Notes: a model not told the origin generated them from the sequence alone. 55,897 nucleotides of DNA from an uncultured Eubacteriales bacterium (GCA_900314565.1 OMVU01000006.1:1-55897); one strand, 5' to 3'; counted from the first letter of the stretch, positions 8,567-17,660 are shown. Numbers and translations are program-made.

Positions 8567-9147
8567 GCGGAGAAACATCCCTTATAATGATCATCATCGG
8601 TGCTGCGCTCATCAACAACGTCGTTCTGAGCCAGTTCCTCGGTATCTGCTCCTTCCTCGGCGTGTCCAGCCAGATCAAGAATTCGGCCGGACTGGGCGGA
8701 GCGGTCATCTTCGTCATCACGATTGCATCTGCGGTGGCGAATCTTCTGTACACTTTTATTCTGAGTCCGCTCGGACTTGATTATCTGCAGACGATCGTCT
8801 TTATCATCGTCATTGCAGCGCTTGTTCAGATCGTCGAGATGTTCCTGAAGAAGACGATGCCTGCCCTCTACAAGGCGCTCGGTATCTATCTTCCGCTGAT
8901 CACGACGAACTGCGCGGTTCTCGGCGTGGCCCTGAACAACGTAACGGGCGGCTATAACTTCATTCAGAGTGTTGTGGCCGGTTTTGGAACAGGCGTCGGC
9001 TATACGATCGCGATCGTGCTGCTGGCCGGCATCCGTGAGCAGATCGAGGACAATGACATCCCGGCTCCGATCAAGGGAGCTCCGATCGTCCTTTTTGCCG
9101 CGACGCTCATGGGAATGGCATTTTACGGATTCAGCACACTGGGCTAA
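8563..9147 (+). CDS. rnfA: Rnf complex subunit A
   Basis: Integral membrane subunit paralogous to RnfE and to NqrE, 194 residues, about six helices. The motif NNVVLSQFLGICSFLGVS holds the conserved Cys used with RnfE to bind an intramembrane 2Fe-2S cluster in this family, and TTNCAVLG carries the second conserved Cys. Overlaps rnfE by ATGA and is followed after 12 nt by rnfB. Confidence 0.96.
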   Translation: MSGETSLIMIIIGAALINNVVLSQFLGICSFLGVSSQIKNSAGLGGAVIFVITIASAVANLLYTFILSPLGLDYLQTIVFIIVIAALVQIVEMFLKKTMPALYKALGIYLPLITTNCAVLGVALNNVTGGYNFIQSVVAGFGTGVGYTIAIVLLAGIREQIEDNDIPAPIKGAPIVLFAATLMGMAFYGFSTLG

Positions 9148-9159
9148 GGAGGCAGGAAT

Positions 9160-9999
9160 ATGAGTAGCGGTGCATTACTGGTAATTACAATTATCCTGCT
9201 CGGCCTTGTGGCACTCTGTGTCGGAGTCATGCTGGTCTTTGCGGGAAACAAGTTCGCGGTCGCGGTCGATCCGAAGGAATCGGCGGTCCGCGAGTGCCTG
9301 CCCGGCAACAACTGCGGCGCCTGCGGCTATCCGGGATGCGATGGTCTGGCTGCTGCAATCGCGAAGGGAGAGGCACCGGTCAATAAGTGTCCGGTCGGCG
9401 GTGCGCCGGTCGCGACGAAAATTTCAGAAATCATGGGCGTTTCCGCGGAAGAGAGTGTCCGTCAGGTCGCTTTCGTGCGGTGCTCCGGGACCTGCGACAA
9501 GGCTGTCAATAACAGCAATTACGTCGGGATCCGGTCCTGCTCTGCGGCAGCGGCGATCCCCGGCAAGGGCGAAAAGCTCTGCCAGGACGGATGTCTCGGC
9601 TTCGGCGAGTGCGTTGCGCAGTGCGATTTTGACGCGATCCACATCGTGGACGGGATCGCGTATGTCGACCGCACGAAGTGCGTCGGCTGCGGTAAGTGCG
9701 CGAAGGCATGTCCGCAGCACCTGATCGAGATCATTCCGGATACAGCAGTCTATGCTGTCGCGTGCGCGAGCCGGGACAAGGGCAAGGCTGTCAAAGCGCA
9801 GTGCGCTGCCGGATGTATCGGATGCCGCGGCTGCGTGATCCGCTGTAAGAACGGGGCGATGACGTTCGCCAACAACCTGGCGCATATCGATTATTCGCAG
9901 TGCACGGGCTGCGGCGACTGCACCGTCAAGTGCCCGGCCAATGTCATCGTCAACAGGCTTGAGCCTCTGGATCAGGCGGCGGAGAAGCCGGCATCGTAA
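9160..9999 (+). CDS. rnfB: Rnf complex subunit B, multi-cluster ferredoxin-type subunit
   Basis: Ferredoxin-side electron entry subunit. A single N-terminal helix (about 3-28) anchors the protein. A Fes domain follows with C46-x5-C52-x2-C55-x4-C60, then further Cys groups, then three ferredoxin-like sets: C174-C177-C180-C184, C215/C219-C222-C225-C229 and C248-C251-C254-C258. At 279 residues it is longer than the proteobacterial RnfB, as is usual in clostridia. GGAGG precedes the ATG. Last Rnf gene; the next gene starts 5 nt after its stop. Confidence 0.96.
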   Translation: MSSGALLVITIILLGLVALCVGVMLVFAGNKFAVAVDPKESAVRECLPGNNCGACGYPGCDGLAAAIAKGEAPVNKCPVGGAPVATKISEIMGVSAEESVRQVAFVRCSGTCDKAVNNSNYVGIRSCSAAAAIPGKGEKLCQDGCLGFGECVAQCDFDAIHIVDGIAYVDRTKCVGCGKCAKACPQHLIEIIPDTAVYAVACASRDKGKAVKAQCAAGCIGCRGCVIRCKNGAMTFANNLAHIDYSQCTGCGDCTVKCPANVIVNRLEPLDQAAEKPAS

Positions 10000-10004
10000 G
10001 GATT

Positions 10005-10562
10005 ATGGAACATAAACTGATAAGAATCGACCGGGAGCTCGTATACAGGGGCAGTGTGCTCGATATCTACAAAGATACCATGGAGCTCCCGAACGGAAAG
10101 AAGGAATACTGGGATTTTGTGGATCACAGAAAGGGCGGGGCGTGCATTGTCCCGGTCCTCCCGGACGGAAGGATCCTCATGGTCCGCCAGTACAGACCCG
10201 TCATAGAACGGGAGACGCTGGAGCTGCCGGCCGGCGCGCGGGATTCCGTGGATGAAGACACGAAGGTGACCGCCGCGCGGGAACTTCTGGAGGAGACCGG
10301 CATGACATCCGGGAAGCTTACGCTTCTGACAAAGATCCGTCCTGCGGTGGCCTGGTGCAGCGAGTTCACGGATATCTATCTGGCGGAGGACCTCACCCGG
10401 GAAGGGGAGCAGGATCTTGATGACGCGGAGGAGATCGGACTCGAGCCGTGGGATCTTTCTGAACTCTGCCGCAGAATCTATGCCGGCGAGCTGCAGGACG
10501 CAAAGACTGTGGCCGGGATCCTGGCCTACAGCAATCTGCGGATGCTGAGAGAGCACGGGTGA
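10005..10562 (+). CDS. Nudix hydrolase, ADP-ribose pyrophosphatase type
   Basis: Cytosolic hydrolase of nucleoside diphosphates linked to another group; the 185-residue length, the LELPAG motif and the layout match NudF-type ADP-ribose pyrophosphatases. The Nudix box runs from GARDSVDE to REL-LEE-TG. It has one extra residue between the first Gly and the first Glu relative to the usual Gx5E. It starts 5 nt after rnfB with only a short AAGGA site, so it is probably co-transcribed with rnf. A link to NAD turnover next to an NAD-reducing complex is possible but inferred. The substrate is not certain. Confidence 0.85.
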   Translation: MEHKLIRIDRELVYRGSVLDIYKDTMELPNGKKEYWDFVDHRKGGACIVPVLPDGRILMVRQYRPVIERETLELPAGARDSVDEDTKVTAARELLEETGMTSGKLTLLTKIRPAVAWCSEFTDIYLAEDLTREGEQDLDDAEEIGLEPWDLSELCRRIYAGELQDAKTVAGILAYSNLRMLREHG

Positions 10563-10641
10563 GTGTGCCTTACGGGAAAGATTTTTCCCGGTGTCTCCCT
10601 GTCAGCCGGATCGGTATGATGGGAAAATGAACAGATGAAGA

Positions 10642-10690
10642 AAAGAGCGCTTCGGCGCCGGATCGATTCCGGTCGCCGAAGCGCTCTTTG
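10642..10690. terminator. Bidirectional terminator between the rnf/Nudix operon and galE
   Basis: A 16-bp perfect stem (10642-10657 with 10674-10689, AAAGAGCGCTTCGGCG) around a 16-nt loop. A-rich on one side and T-rich on the other, so it can end both the + strand operon and the convergent galE. Confidence 0.92.
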
Positions 10691-10757
10691 TGTATTATAT
10701 CTCTCACGCAAAATCCCCTGACACTCGTCTTCCGGTGAATGCACTGAGGGAAACGAA

Positions 10758-11774
10758 TTATTCGTTATATCCGTTAGGATTTTTGCTCTGCCAGTTCCAT
10801 GCGTCCCTGCACATGTCCTCGATATTGTATTCGGCTGTCCAGCCAAGGACTTCCCTTGCCTTTGCCGGATCGGAGTAGCACTGCGCGACATCGCCCGGTC
10901 TGCGCGGGTCGATGACGTACGGAAGATCTCTCCCGCAGGCTGCGGAGAACGCTTTGATGATATCGAGCACGCTGTATCCGTTGCCGGTACCGAGGTTAAA
11001 GATCTGAACACCCGGGAGTGTCTCCATGCCTTCGATGGCTTTCACATGACCCTTTGCGAGGTCAACTACGTGGATGTAATCACGGATGCCGGTCCCGTCC
11101 GGTGTGTCGTAGTCATTGCCGAATACGTGGATGCACTCGCGCTTGCCGGAAGCTACCTGCGCGACGTACGGGAGAAGGTTGTTCGGGATGCCCTTGGGAT
11201 CTTCGCCGATGAGGCCGCTCGCGTGTGCGCCGATCGGGTTGAAATAGCGGAGCAGCATGACCTGCCACTCGTTGTCGCTCCTCCAGATATCCGTGAGGAT
11301 CCTCTCCTGCATGGATTTCGTTGCGCCGTACGGATTTGTGGTCTCGCCGAGCGGGCATTCCTCGGTGATCGGGACGAAAGCCGGATCGCCGTAGACTGTA
11401 GCGGAAGAAGAGAAAACGATCTTCTTTACGCCGTGCTTCCGCATGACATCACACAGGACCAGTGTGGATTCGATGTTGTTGTGATAATATTCGATCGGCT
11501 TCTGCGTGGACTCGCCGACTGCTTTGTAACCGGCGAAGTGGATGGCCGCATCGATGTCTTCTTTATCGAAAAGCGCATTCAGCGCTTCGCGGTCGCAGAT
11601 ATCCAGCTCGTAAAATGCAGGGCGCTTACCCGTAATTGTCTCGATCCGATCGACGACCAGCGCTTTCGAGTTGTAGAGGTTATCCGCGATGACGACGTCG
11701 TAGCCGGAGTTAAGAAGCTCCACGCATGTATGACTTCCGATAAAACCTGTTCCGCCTGTGACTAAAATCTTCAT
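10758..11774 (-). CDS. galE: UDP-glucose 4-epimerase
   Basis: Interconverts UDP-glucose and UDP-galactose with bound NAD, supplying galactose for catabolism and surface polysaccharide. The 338-residue protein starts MKILVTGGTGFIGSH, the Rossmann dinucleotide motif, and has the short-chain dehydrogenase YxxxK motif in NPYGATKSMQ. It aligns with GalE to the C-terminal WQSKNPNGY. The start at 11774 is set by AAGGAG on the minus strand; a longer in-frame extension to 12020 would overlap the divergent regulator and lacks support. It is the only minus-strand gene here and is divergent from the AraC-type gene. Confidence 0.95.
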   Translation of the reverse strand: MKILVTGGTGFIGSHTCVELLNSGYDVVIADNLYNSKALVVDRIETITGKRPAFYELDICDREALNALFDKEDIDAAIHFAGYKAVGESTQKPIEYYHNNIESTLVLCDVMRKHGVKKIVFSSSATVYGDPAFVPITEECPLGETTNPYGATKSMQERILTDIWRSDNEWQVMLLRYFNPIGAHASGLIGEDPKGIPNNLLPYVAQVASGKRECIHVFGNDYDTPDGTGIRDYIHVVDLAKGHVKAIEGMETLPGVQIFNLGTGNGYSVLDIIKAFSAACGRDLPYVIDPRRPGDVAQCYSDPAKAREVLGWTAEYNIEDMCRDAWNWQSKNPNGYNE

Positions 11775-11866
11775 ATGTCTGACTCCTTTTTCTTTGTCTG
11801 TCGGATCTTTGATCATCTGATAATAGAATGCCTCAAATTCTGCCGTTCCACAATAGTTTTTCGATT

Positions 11867-11913
11867 TTGCAGGATGTAATTTTGTTGCAGGATGAGTTTT
11901 CTGAACGTACAAT
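11867..11913 (+). promoter_or_regulatory. Promoter of the AraC-type gene with direct repeats
   Basis: TTGCAG (11885-11890), a 17-nt spacer and TACAAT (11908-11913) form a sigma-A promoter. TTGCAGGATG occurs twice (11867-11876 and 11885-11894), 18 bp apart; the second copy covers the -35. Such direct repeats could be an AraC-type operator controlling this gene and galE; that part is inference. Confidence 0.6.
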
Positions 11914-11994
11914 AAAGGAGAGGGACCGGACATGCCTGCCGGTCCTGTCTTCCGGTATGGAACAGGCGGTTTCGTAAAAGAGATGGGGGATGGC

Positions 11995-12900
11995 ATGGAG
12001 ACTTTCAAGGTCAGCAACAAGGTCAGAGAAAAATCAATGATGGCTCTGTCGGTCTATAATGTCGGAAGGCAGCAGTGTACGCCGGGGTATAAATGGGGTC
12101 CCGGGGTCAGGGACCATTTTCTGATTCACTTTATCACGGGCGGAAAAGGCACATTTACCTTCGGAGACAGGGAATACTCTCTTTCGGCAGGAGATGTGTT
12201 CATCGTCTTTCCCGGTATGGAGATCAGCTATCAGGCAGATCAGGAGGACCCGTGGAGTTACGAATGGGTTGGCTTTAACGGGAGCGATGCGAGAGCACTT
12301 CTGAATGCCTCGGATTTTGCGCCGGACAGGCTGGTGATGGAGAAGATCGCCTACGGGGACCGGCTGCACCGCTCTCTGTGTGCGGTCTACGATTCCTATG
12401 GAAGTGAATTTTACAATACAGTCGCGATGACCGGGCATTTGTACGGCCTGCTCGCGCTGCTGGCGGAGAAAGCGGAGTTCGTTGATCCGGTGCGGGACCG
12501 GGATGCAGAGATCGTACGAAGGGCGATCGCATTTATTGACTCACGGTATTCTTACACGATCTCGATCGAGGATGTGGCGCATTTCGTGGGCGTGAGCAGA
12601 AGCACTCTTTTTCGGATGTTCATCCGCTATCTGGAGATCTCACCGAAAGAATATCTGGAGCGATACAGGATCCGCAAGGCGTCTGCTCTTCTGCGGACGA
12701 CGGATCTGACGGTCGGCTCGATCGCGACGTCGGTGGGTTATGATAACGGCCTTTATTTTTCAAAGGCATTCCGGAGAATGACGGGACAATCGCCTACCGA
12801 ATGCCGGATGGAGGCTCGTGAGACGGGAATCGAAGGCGCAGAACGGGAGCAGGGCACGGGAGCAGCTGCCGCGGGAACAGATAAAGAATCAGAAGCGTAG
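11995..12900 (+). CDS. AraC-family transcriptional regulator
   Basis: A 301-residue regulator with an N-terminal cupin-like sensor domain (about 25-135) and two C-terminal helix-turn-helix motifs (about 185-285), including SIEDVAHFVGVSRSTLFRMF and SVGYDNGLYFSKAFRRMTG. Such regulators often sense sugars; proximity to galE suggests a sugar or polysaccharide role, which is inference. An upstream ATG at 11932 is rejected: the promoter at 11885-11913 would start RNA around 11920, which removes the site needed by that ATG, while GGGGGA precedes 11995. A charged, Ala-rich tail follows the DNA-binding domain. Confidence 0.85.
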   Translation: METFKVSNKVREKSMMALSVYNVGRQQCTPGYKWGPGVRDHFLIHFITGGKGTFTFGDREYSLSAGDVFIVFPGMEISYQADQEDPWSYEWVGFNGSDARALLNASDFAPDRLVMEKIAYGDRLHRSLCAVYDSYGSEFYNTVAMTGHLYGLLALLAEKAEFVDPVRDRDAEIVRRAIAFIDSRYSYTISIEDVAHFVGVSRSTLFRMFIRYLEISPKEYLERYRIRKASALLRTTDLTVGSIATSVGYDNGLYFSKAFRRMTGQSPTECRMEARETGIEGAEREQGTGAAAAGTDKESEA

Positions 12901-12961
12901 CAGGATGCGAAAGTACCTGCTGCAGGGACAAAATAACGAATCGGGAGTGGAGGGAACGTAA

Positions 12962-13624
12962 ATGGAAAAACCAAGGCTTACAATGGATGGAGTAAAGCAG
13001 CTTCTGGATACACGGTTCATCAATGTGTTCGATCTGCAATACGAGCCGGGGAAGCATTATTACAATGCCACAAGGAATAAAGCCGGAGATCTCACGGCGC
13101 TCAAGTCTGACAGTGAATTTCAGGCGATGGCTCCGGATGCAGTGTCGTGCTTTGTGATCGTGAAGGTCAGGGGGGAAGAACCGAAGCTTCTTCTTTCCTA
13201 CGAGTTCAGATATCCTGCGGGACAGTTCCTTCTGAGCCCGCCCGCGGGTCTGATCGACCCGGAAGACAGGGAATCTGAAGTCCCTGCTCTTCTCACGGCG
13301 AAGAGAGAGATCTTTGAGGAGACCGGTCTTCCTGTCGGGGAGACAGACAGGATCTGGCTTGTAAATCCGCTCCTTTTCAGCTCGCCCGGGATGACAGATG
13401 AGAGCAATGCGCTGGCCTGTGCGGTCATCTCAATGGACTGCTTTGATGGCCTGGATCGGTCGGGAGCAGTCGGGACAGAGCTTTTTAGCGGTTATGAGCT
13501 TTATACGGAGGAGGATGCACGGAGGATCCTTCGTGAGGGGCGCGATGACAACGGAAATTTCTATTCCGTCTATACATGGTGTGCGCTGATGTATTTTGTG
13601 TCCGGTCTGTGGAAGGAGCAGTAA
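12962..13624 (+). CDS. Nudix hydrolase
   Basis: A 220-residue Nudix-fold protein; the box lies around PPAGLIDPED through AKREIFEETG, with intervening residues longer than the standard spacing. The general Nudix catalytic REx2EE element (REIFEE) is intact, so it is probably active. The closest class by overall pattern is ADP-ribose or nucleotide-sugar pyrophosphatase, but the substrate cannot be told from sequence. GGAG precedes the ATG. It lies 61 nt after the AraC-type gene and may be co-transcribed with it. Confidence 0.8.
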   Translation: MEKPRLTMDGVKQLLDTRFINVFDLQYEPGKHYYNATRNKAGDLTALKSDSEFQAMAPDAVSCFVIVKVRGEEPKLLLSYEFRYPAGQFLLSPPAGLIDPEDRESEVPALLTAKREIFEETGLPVGETDRIWLVNPLLFSSPGMTDESNALACAVISMDCFDGLDRSGAVGTELFSGYELYTEEDARRILREGRDDNGNFYSVYTWCALMYFVSGLWKEQ

Positions 13625-13633
13625 TTCATTCTT

Positions 13634-13654
13634 TCTGTACAAAATGTGTACAGA
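13634..13654. other. Palindrome after the second Nudix gene
   Basis: TCTGTACA (13634-13641), a 5-nt spacer and TGTACAGA (13647-13654) make a perfect 8-bp inverted repeat, followed by a T-rich stretch. It could be a weak terminator or an operator for the Tad genes downstream. The 308-bp gap 13625-13932 also holds a TATAAT (13760-13765) without a convincing -35, a strong hairpin (GACAGCAG 13766-13773 with CTGCTGTC 13786-13793), and the family C repeat. Confidence 0.45.
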
Positions 13655-13890
13655 TATATTTTGTTGCCGGCCTTATGAAAGAGGTACCGTAAATTCGCAC
13701 GAATAATCCACGATCACTTTGTGAAAAGGTGAGCATGGCATAAATCCAAAATGGGTCTTTATAATGACAGCAGACGCGGGTGCGCCTGCTGTCTTTGCGT
13801 CTTATGATCCTTACCCTGCATCCACAGACAGAGATAAGTATCGTTTTACGTATTCAAATCAGATCTTATTTGTACACCGGTCCGAGGCCA

Positions 13891-13925
13891 TTAGTCAGAC
13901 ATCAAAACTTCGTTTTGGGAGGAGG
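13891..13925 (+). repeat. Dispersed repeat family C, copy 1 (carries the cpaF Shine-Dalgarno)
   Basis: A 35-nt sequence from TTAGTCA to GGGAGGAGG with the hairpin CAAAAC-ttc-GTTTTG (13903-13917) directly before the Shine-Dalgarno. It matches 48071-48105, upstream of rpsL, at 31 of 35 positions; the match also includes an upstream TCCGA. Two unrelated genes thus share a leader element that includes the ribosome binding site. Confidence 0.75.
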
Positions 13926-13932
13926 AAATCTT

Positions 13933-15132
13933 TTGTACGACGAATTATTCCGGTCGCTCCGCGCAGAGCTCATGACATCTCCAAAGCTCACAGTCGATCC
14001 TTCCGATGAGGAGATCAGAAGCGCCATAACAGGCATTGTCACTGCCGCACACAGGGAGAACTATATGCCGATCGCAGAAAGGACCCGTATTTCCAGGGAG
14101 CTTTTCTATTCAGTCAGACGGCTGGATATCCTGCAGGATCTCGTGGATGATCCGGAGGTCGTCGAGATCATGGTCAACGGGCCGGACCGGATCTTTGTGG
14201 AGAAGGCCGGTGTCCTGCAGCGGCTTCCCCGGGGATTTTCCTCCCCGGAGAAGCTGGATGACGTCATTCAGCAGATCGTTGGACGCTGCAACCGTGTAAT
14301 TAATGAGCGCAGCCCTATTGTGGACGCCCGTCTTACTGACGGGAGCCGCGTCAATGCCGTCATTTCACCGGCGGCGCTGAACGGCCCGATCCTCACGATC
14401 CGGCGCTTTCCGAAGGAACCGATCACCATGGATAAGCTGGTCCGTCTCGGAAGCATTACGGAGGAGGCAGCGTGCTTTCTGGAGGATCTGATCCGGGCGG
14501 GCTACTCCAGCGTGATCAGCGGGGGGACAAGCGCAGGCAAAACGACTTTTCTGAATGCGCTTTCGAACTATATTCCGAAAAATGAAAGGATCATCACCAT
14601 CGAGGACAACGCAGAGCTGCAGCTGCAGGGAATCGACAATCTCGTGCGCCTTGAGGCAAAAATGTCGAATATGGAGGGCAATACCGAGATCACGATCAGG
14701 GATCTCATCCGCTCCAGTCTCAGAATGCGGCCGGACCGGATCATCGTCGGGGAGGTGCGCGGAGGCGAGGCGGCTGACATGCTGCAGGCCTTCAATACAG
14801 GTCACGAGGGCAGCTCCTGCAGCATTCACGCAAACTCCTGCTATGACGCGATCTCGAGGCTCGAGACGATGGTCATCATGGCGCTCCCGATTCCGATTGC
14901 CGCGATTCGGAGGCAGATCGCCTCCGGCGTCGATCTTTTAATACATCTTTCCCGACTTCGGGACGGCAGGCGCAGGGTGCTTGAGATCGCCGAGGTGGAC
15001 GGGATGGGGCGTGATGAGGTAGAGATCCACAGCCTGTTCAAGTGGGATGACAGGGAGGAAGAACTCAAAAAGACCGGTGAGCTTGTGAATACTCTGAGAC
15101 TCGAGAGGCTGAGAAAAATCAGAGGAAGTTAA
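13933..15132 (+). CDS. CpaF/TadA-type pilus assembly ATPase
   Basis: Hexameric secretion ATPase that powers Tad pilus assembly or retraction at the inner face of the membrane. The 399-residue protein has the family N-terminal domain, Walker A GGTSAGKT (197-204), Walker B around RPDRIIVGEVRGGEA, and the His-box GHEGSSCSIHAN. The start is TTG 13933, set by a strong GGGAGGAGG 7 nt upstream; no ATG fits as well, and the longer open frame to 13780 runs through the leader repeat. A downstream ATG at 13972 has no site. First of the cpaF-tadB-tadC group. Confidence 0.9.
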   Translation: MYDELFRSLRAELMTSPKLTVDPSDEEIRSAITGIVTAAHRENYMPIAERTRISRELFYSVRRLDILQDLVDDPEVVEIMVNGPDRIFVEKAGVLQRLPRGFSSPEKLDDVIQQIVGRCNRVINERSPIVDARLTDGSRVNAVISPAALNGPILTIRRFPKEPITMDKLVRLGSITEEAACFLEDLIRAGYSSVISGGTSAGKTTFLNALSNYIPKNERIITIEDNAELQLQGIDNLVRLEAKMSNMEGNTEITIRDLIRSSLRMRPDRIIVGEVRGGEAADMLQAFNTGHEGSSCSIHANSCYDAISRLETMVIMALPIPIAAIRRQIASGVDLLIHLSRLRDGRRRVLEIAEVDGMGRDEVEIHSLFKWDDREEELKKTGELVNTLRLERLRKIRGS

Positions 15133-15283
15133 TGAATGTGAATATGCTGAAGCGTTCCAGGCTCCGAAAGATCAGAGTAAGCCGATAAATGTGAACTCAC
15201 CGAGGGCCGTGATGCTTCGTGAAGACGGCATAGAGCGATGTCTGGAAAATCATCCCATTGAAACGAATCCGGAGGAATAGGGT

Positions 15284-16186
15284 ATGCAGAAGATCACAGG
15301 GAAAGGGCAAAAGCCGCAGATACTGTTCGGGAAAAGTGTAATCGGACGCGGCAAGAGGAGATACCGTGGAAAAGACACAGAGGAATCGGAAAGCCGGCAG
15401 AAGACGCATGTCCGGCCGCGAACAGAAAATGTGCTGGGAGCGGACTGTCCCGACTACCGCACATGCCCGCCGGATGTGAGGACTAGGATCGTCTGCGCTC
15501 TCGAGTCGCTTCTCCTCGTCGCGGTCATCGACTATCTCTTTTATAAGCGGTTCCTTGTGCTCCTTCTGCTGCTTCCCGCCGGGTTCCTCCTCTATCGGGT
15601 GCGTATCCGGGATCTCGGACAGGCGCGGAGAAAAAAGCTGGAGAGAGATTTTCGTGAGGCGATCAGCTTTATCGCGATCTCGCTGAGAGCGGGATACTCT
15701 GTGGAAAATGCCTTCCTTGAGGCCGAGCGCAATCTTGCCGACGTCATCGGGACGGATGCGGATATGACTCGGGAGATACACCGAATCAATGCCAGGATCC
15801 GGATCTCGGTCCCCGCGGAGGAAGTGCTGCGTGATTTTGCAGTCCGTTCCGGGTCCGAGGAGATCGGAAATTTCGCTTCCGTCTTCTACGCTGCAAGAAA
15901 GCTGGGCGGAAACATGGCTGAGGTGACAATGGAGACGGCTGAGAGGATCGGAGAGCGCATGGACGTGGAGCGGGAAATCGAAACGAGCGTAGCTGCAAAA
16001 AAATATGAGCAGAGGATCATGAGCATTATGCCGGGAGTGATCCTGCTCTACATGCAGCTGACGTCACCGGGATTTTTGGATATTCTCTATACCACTGCAT
16101 TTGGAGCGTTCGTCATGACGGCCTGTCTTTTTGTCTATGCCGTTTCTCTCTTCTGGGGCAGACAGATCGTTGACATCCGCGTGTGA
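15284..16186 (+). CDS. tadB: Tad secretion system inner-membrane protein TadB
   Basis: One of the two GspF-like platform proteins of Tad systems. The 300-residue product has a basic, hydrophilic N-terminus (about 1-65), two helices (about 75-110), a T2SSF domain (about 120-260; LERDFREAISFIAISLRAGYSVENAF is its typical start) and two C-terminal helices. GGAGG precedes the ATG. Order and spacing behind cpaF and ahead of tadC match Tad loci. A 150-nt gap separates it from cpaF, in which I see no gene beyond a dubious 18-codon frame overlapping the cpaF stop. Confidence 0.85.
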   Translation: MQKITGKGQKPQILFGKSVIGRGKRRYRGKDTEESESRQKTHVRPRTENVLGADCPDYRTCPPDVRTRIVCALESLLLVAVIDYLFYKRFLVLLLLLPAGFLLYRVRIRDLGQARRKKLERDFREAISFIAISLRAGYSVENAFLEAERNLADVIGTDADMTREIHRINARIRISVPAEEVLRDFAVRSGSEEIGNFASVFYAARKLGGNMAEVTMETAERIGERMDVEREIETSVAAKKYEQRIMSIMPGVILLYMQLTSPGFLDILYTTAFGAFVMTACLFVYAVSLFWGRQIVDIRV

Positions 16187-16198
16187 GGAGGACTTTTC

Positions 16199-17524
16199 AT
16201 GGGTATATTTTTTGTCTACGCGGCTGTCCTTGCCGCATTTGGAATTCTGTTTTTCCTGGTCAGAGGCTTTTTCGGGAAAGCAGCCGCCTTCCTGAACCGA
16301 AAGATCTTCTCTTCGCTCGGACTTCCGGACCGGGTCCTGCGTACGGCGCTCATTGCGCTTTTCATTTCCAATATCCTTGCGGCGGCAGCCAGTTTTCTGT
16401 ATTATGAAAAGGATACCGTCCTTCGTGGCTTTATCCGCCGGGAGGGGTACGGCGGGATCAGTTTTACGGAGAATCTCGTTGCCCGTTTTGGGGAGGAAGA
16501 GGAGAAGATCAAAGTCGAGGTGGATCCCAGGGCTTACACGGAGGCGGAGATCGAGGAAATGTTCGCCCGTGCCGCGAAAGCGCTCCCGGAAGCCTGTCTG
16601 GGAGATATGCCGGCAGACCATGTCGATGACGACGTGCGCTTTCCGACTGCACTTTCCGGGCTTCCTTTTTCGGTGACCTGGTTTACCGATCGGCCGGATG
16701 TGATCGACTGGGACGGGACTCTTCTCGATACGGCGGATCCGAAAGGGACGCCGGTCACACTGACCGCTGCCATCGCCTTCGGGGAGGATATCCGGGAAGA
16801 GGAGCTGCGGATCTGCGTCTATCCGCGGAATCTTACGGATTCTGAGTCGCGCAGGAAGCAGATCCTCGAAGCGATCGCCTCTGAGAACAGTCCTGAAAAT
16901 GAGAACCTCATTCTTCCGGATGCCATTGACGGGAAGAGCGCGGTCTGGGAGAGGGCCGGCGGAGACAGAGGTCTGTCGCTGCTCCTTACGGGCTTCATTC
17001 TGTCGATCCTCCTTATTTTTTCCGGGATCCGGAACCGGGAAGCGGACGCAGAGAAGAAAAAAGAGGAATTGCTTCTGGACTACCCGCATATCGTGAGCAA
17101 ACTCGTGCTTCTGCTCTGTGCGGGTCTCAGCATGCGAAGTGCCTTTCTCTTGATGGCGTCCGATTATAAGGACAGTCTGAAGAACGGCGGACGGCGGCGG
17201 GAAGGGTTCGAGGAGATCCTCCGCCTGTGCACCGATATGGAAAAGGGGCTTTCCGAGACAGAGGCTTATGAAAATATGGGGCGCAGGGCCTGCGAGATAA
17301 GATACCGGACATTTGCAGCCCTCCTTGTTCAGAACATGCGGAGGGGGAGCCGGGAACTGATCGATCTCCTGTCCGGGGAGGCGGAGGAGGCTTTCGAGGA
17401 GAGAAAACGGAAGGCCAGGATCCTGGGGGAGAAGGCGGGAACAAAGCTGATCTTTCCCACAATGCTGATGCTTCTTGTCGTGATCGCGGTCATTATGACG
17501 CCCGCTTTCGTCTCTTTCCTGTGA
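16199..17524 (+). CDS. tadC: TadC-like platform protein with inserted Ig-like domain
   Basis: Second GspF-like platform protein. At 441 residues it is well above the roughly 300 usual for TadC. Two N-terminal helices (about 4-22 and 45-66) are followed by a soluble insert of about 190 residues. Part of it (about 140-212) has the pattern of atrophied bacterial Ig-like domains: a short Leu/Pro-led strand, V-T-W with D-x-I, then a VTLTA strand and a closing CVYP. After another helix (about 262-280) comes the T2SSF domain (about 285-440) with LVLLLCAGLSMRSAF. GGAGG precedes the ATG, 12 nt after tadB. The topology suggests that the insert lies outside the membrane. No terminator is obvious downstream. 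Confidence 0.8.
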   Translation: MGIFFVYAAVLAAFGILFFLVRGFFGKAAAFLNRKIFSSLGLPDRVLRTALIALFISNILAAAASFLYYEKDTVLRGFIRREGYGGISFTENLVARFGEEEEKIKVEVDPRAYTEAEIEEMFARAAKALPEACLGDMPADHVDDDVRFPTALSGLPFSVTWFTDRPDVIDWDGTLLDTADPKGTPVTLTAAIAFGEDIREEELRICVYPRNLTDSESRRKQILEAIASENSPENENLILPDAIDGKSAVWERAGGDRGLSLLLTGFILSILLIFSGIRNREADAEKKKEELLLDYPHIVSKLVLLLCAGLSMRSAFLLMASDYKDSLKNGGRRREGFEEILRLCTDMEKGLSETEAYENMGRRACEIRYRTFAALLVQNMRRGSRELIDLLSGEAEEAFEERKRKARILGEKAGTKLIFPTMLMLLVVIAVIMTPAFVSFL

Positions 17525-17660
17525 TCTGCAGCGCCACAAACAGATAACATTTTATTTGTCAAGAATAATCTTATAGAAAGTACAGACAACCTTTCAATCC
17601 CTTTTTGTATAATTTTACCTCTTGAAATCCATACCTTCATAGAGTATCATTTTTATGCAC

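Noticed and set aside
15132-15188. An 18-codon frame overlapping the cpaF stop (TAATG)
   Set aside because: No binding site of its own and no recognisable product; probably chance.
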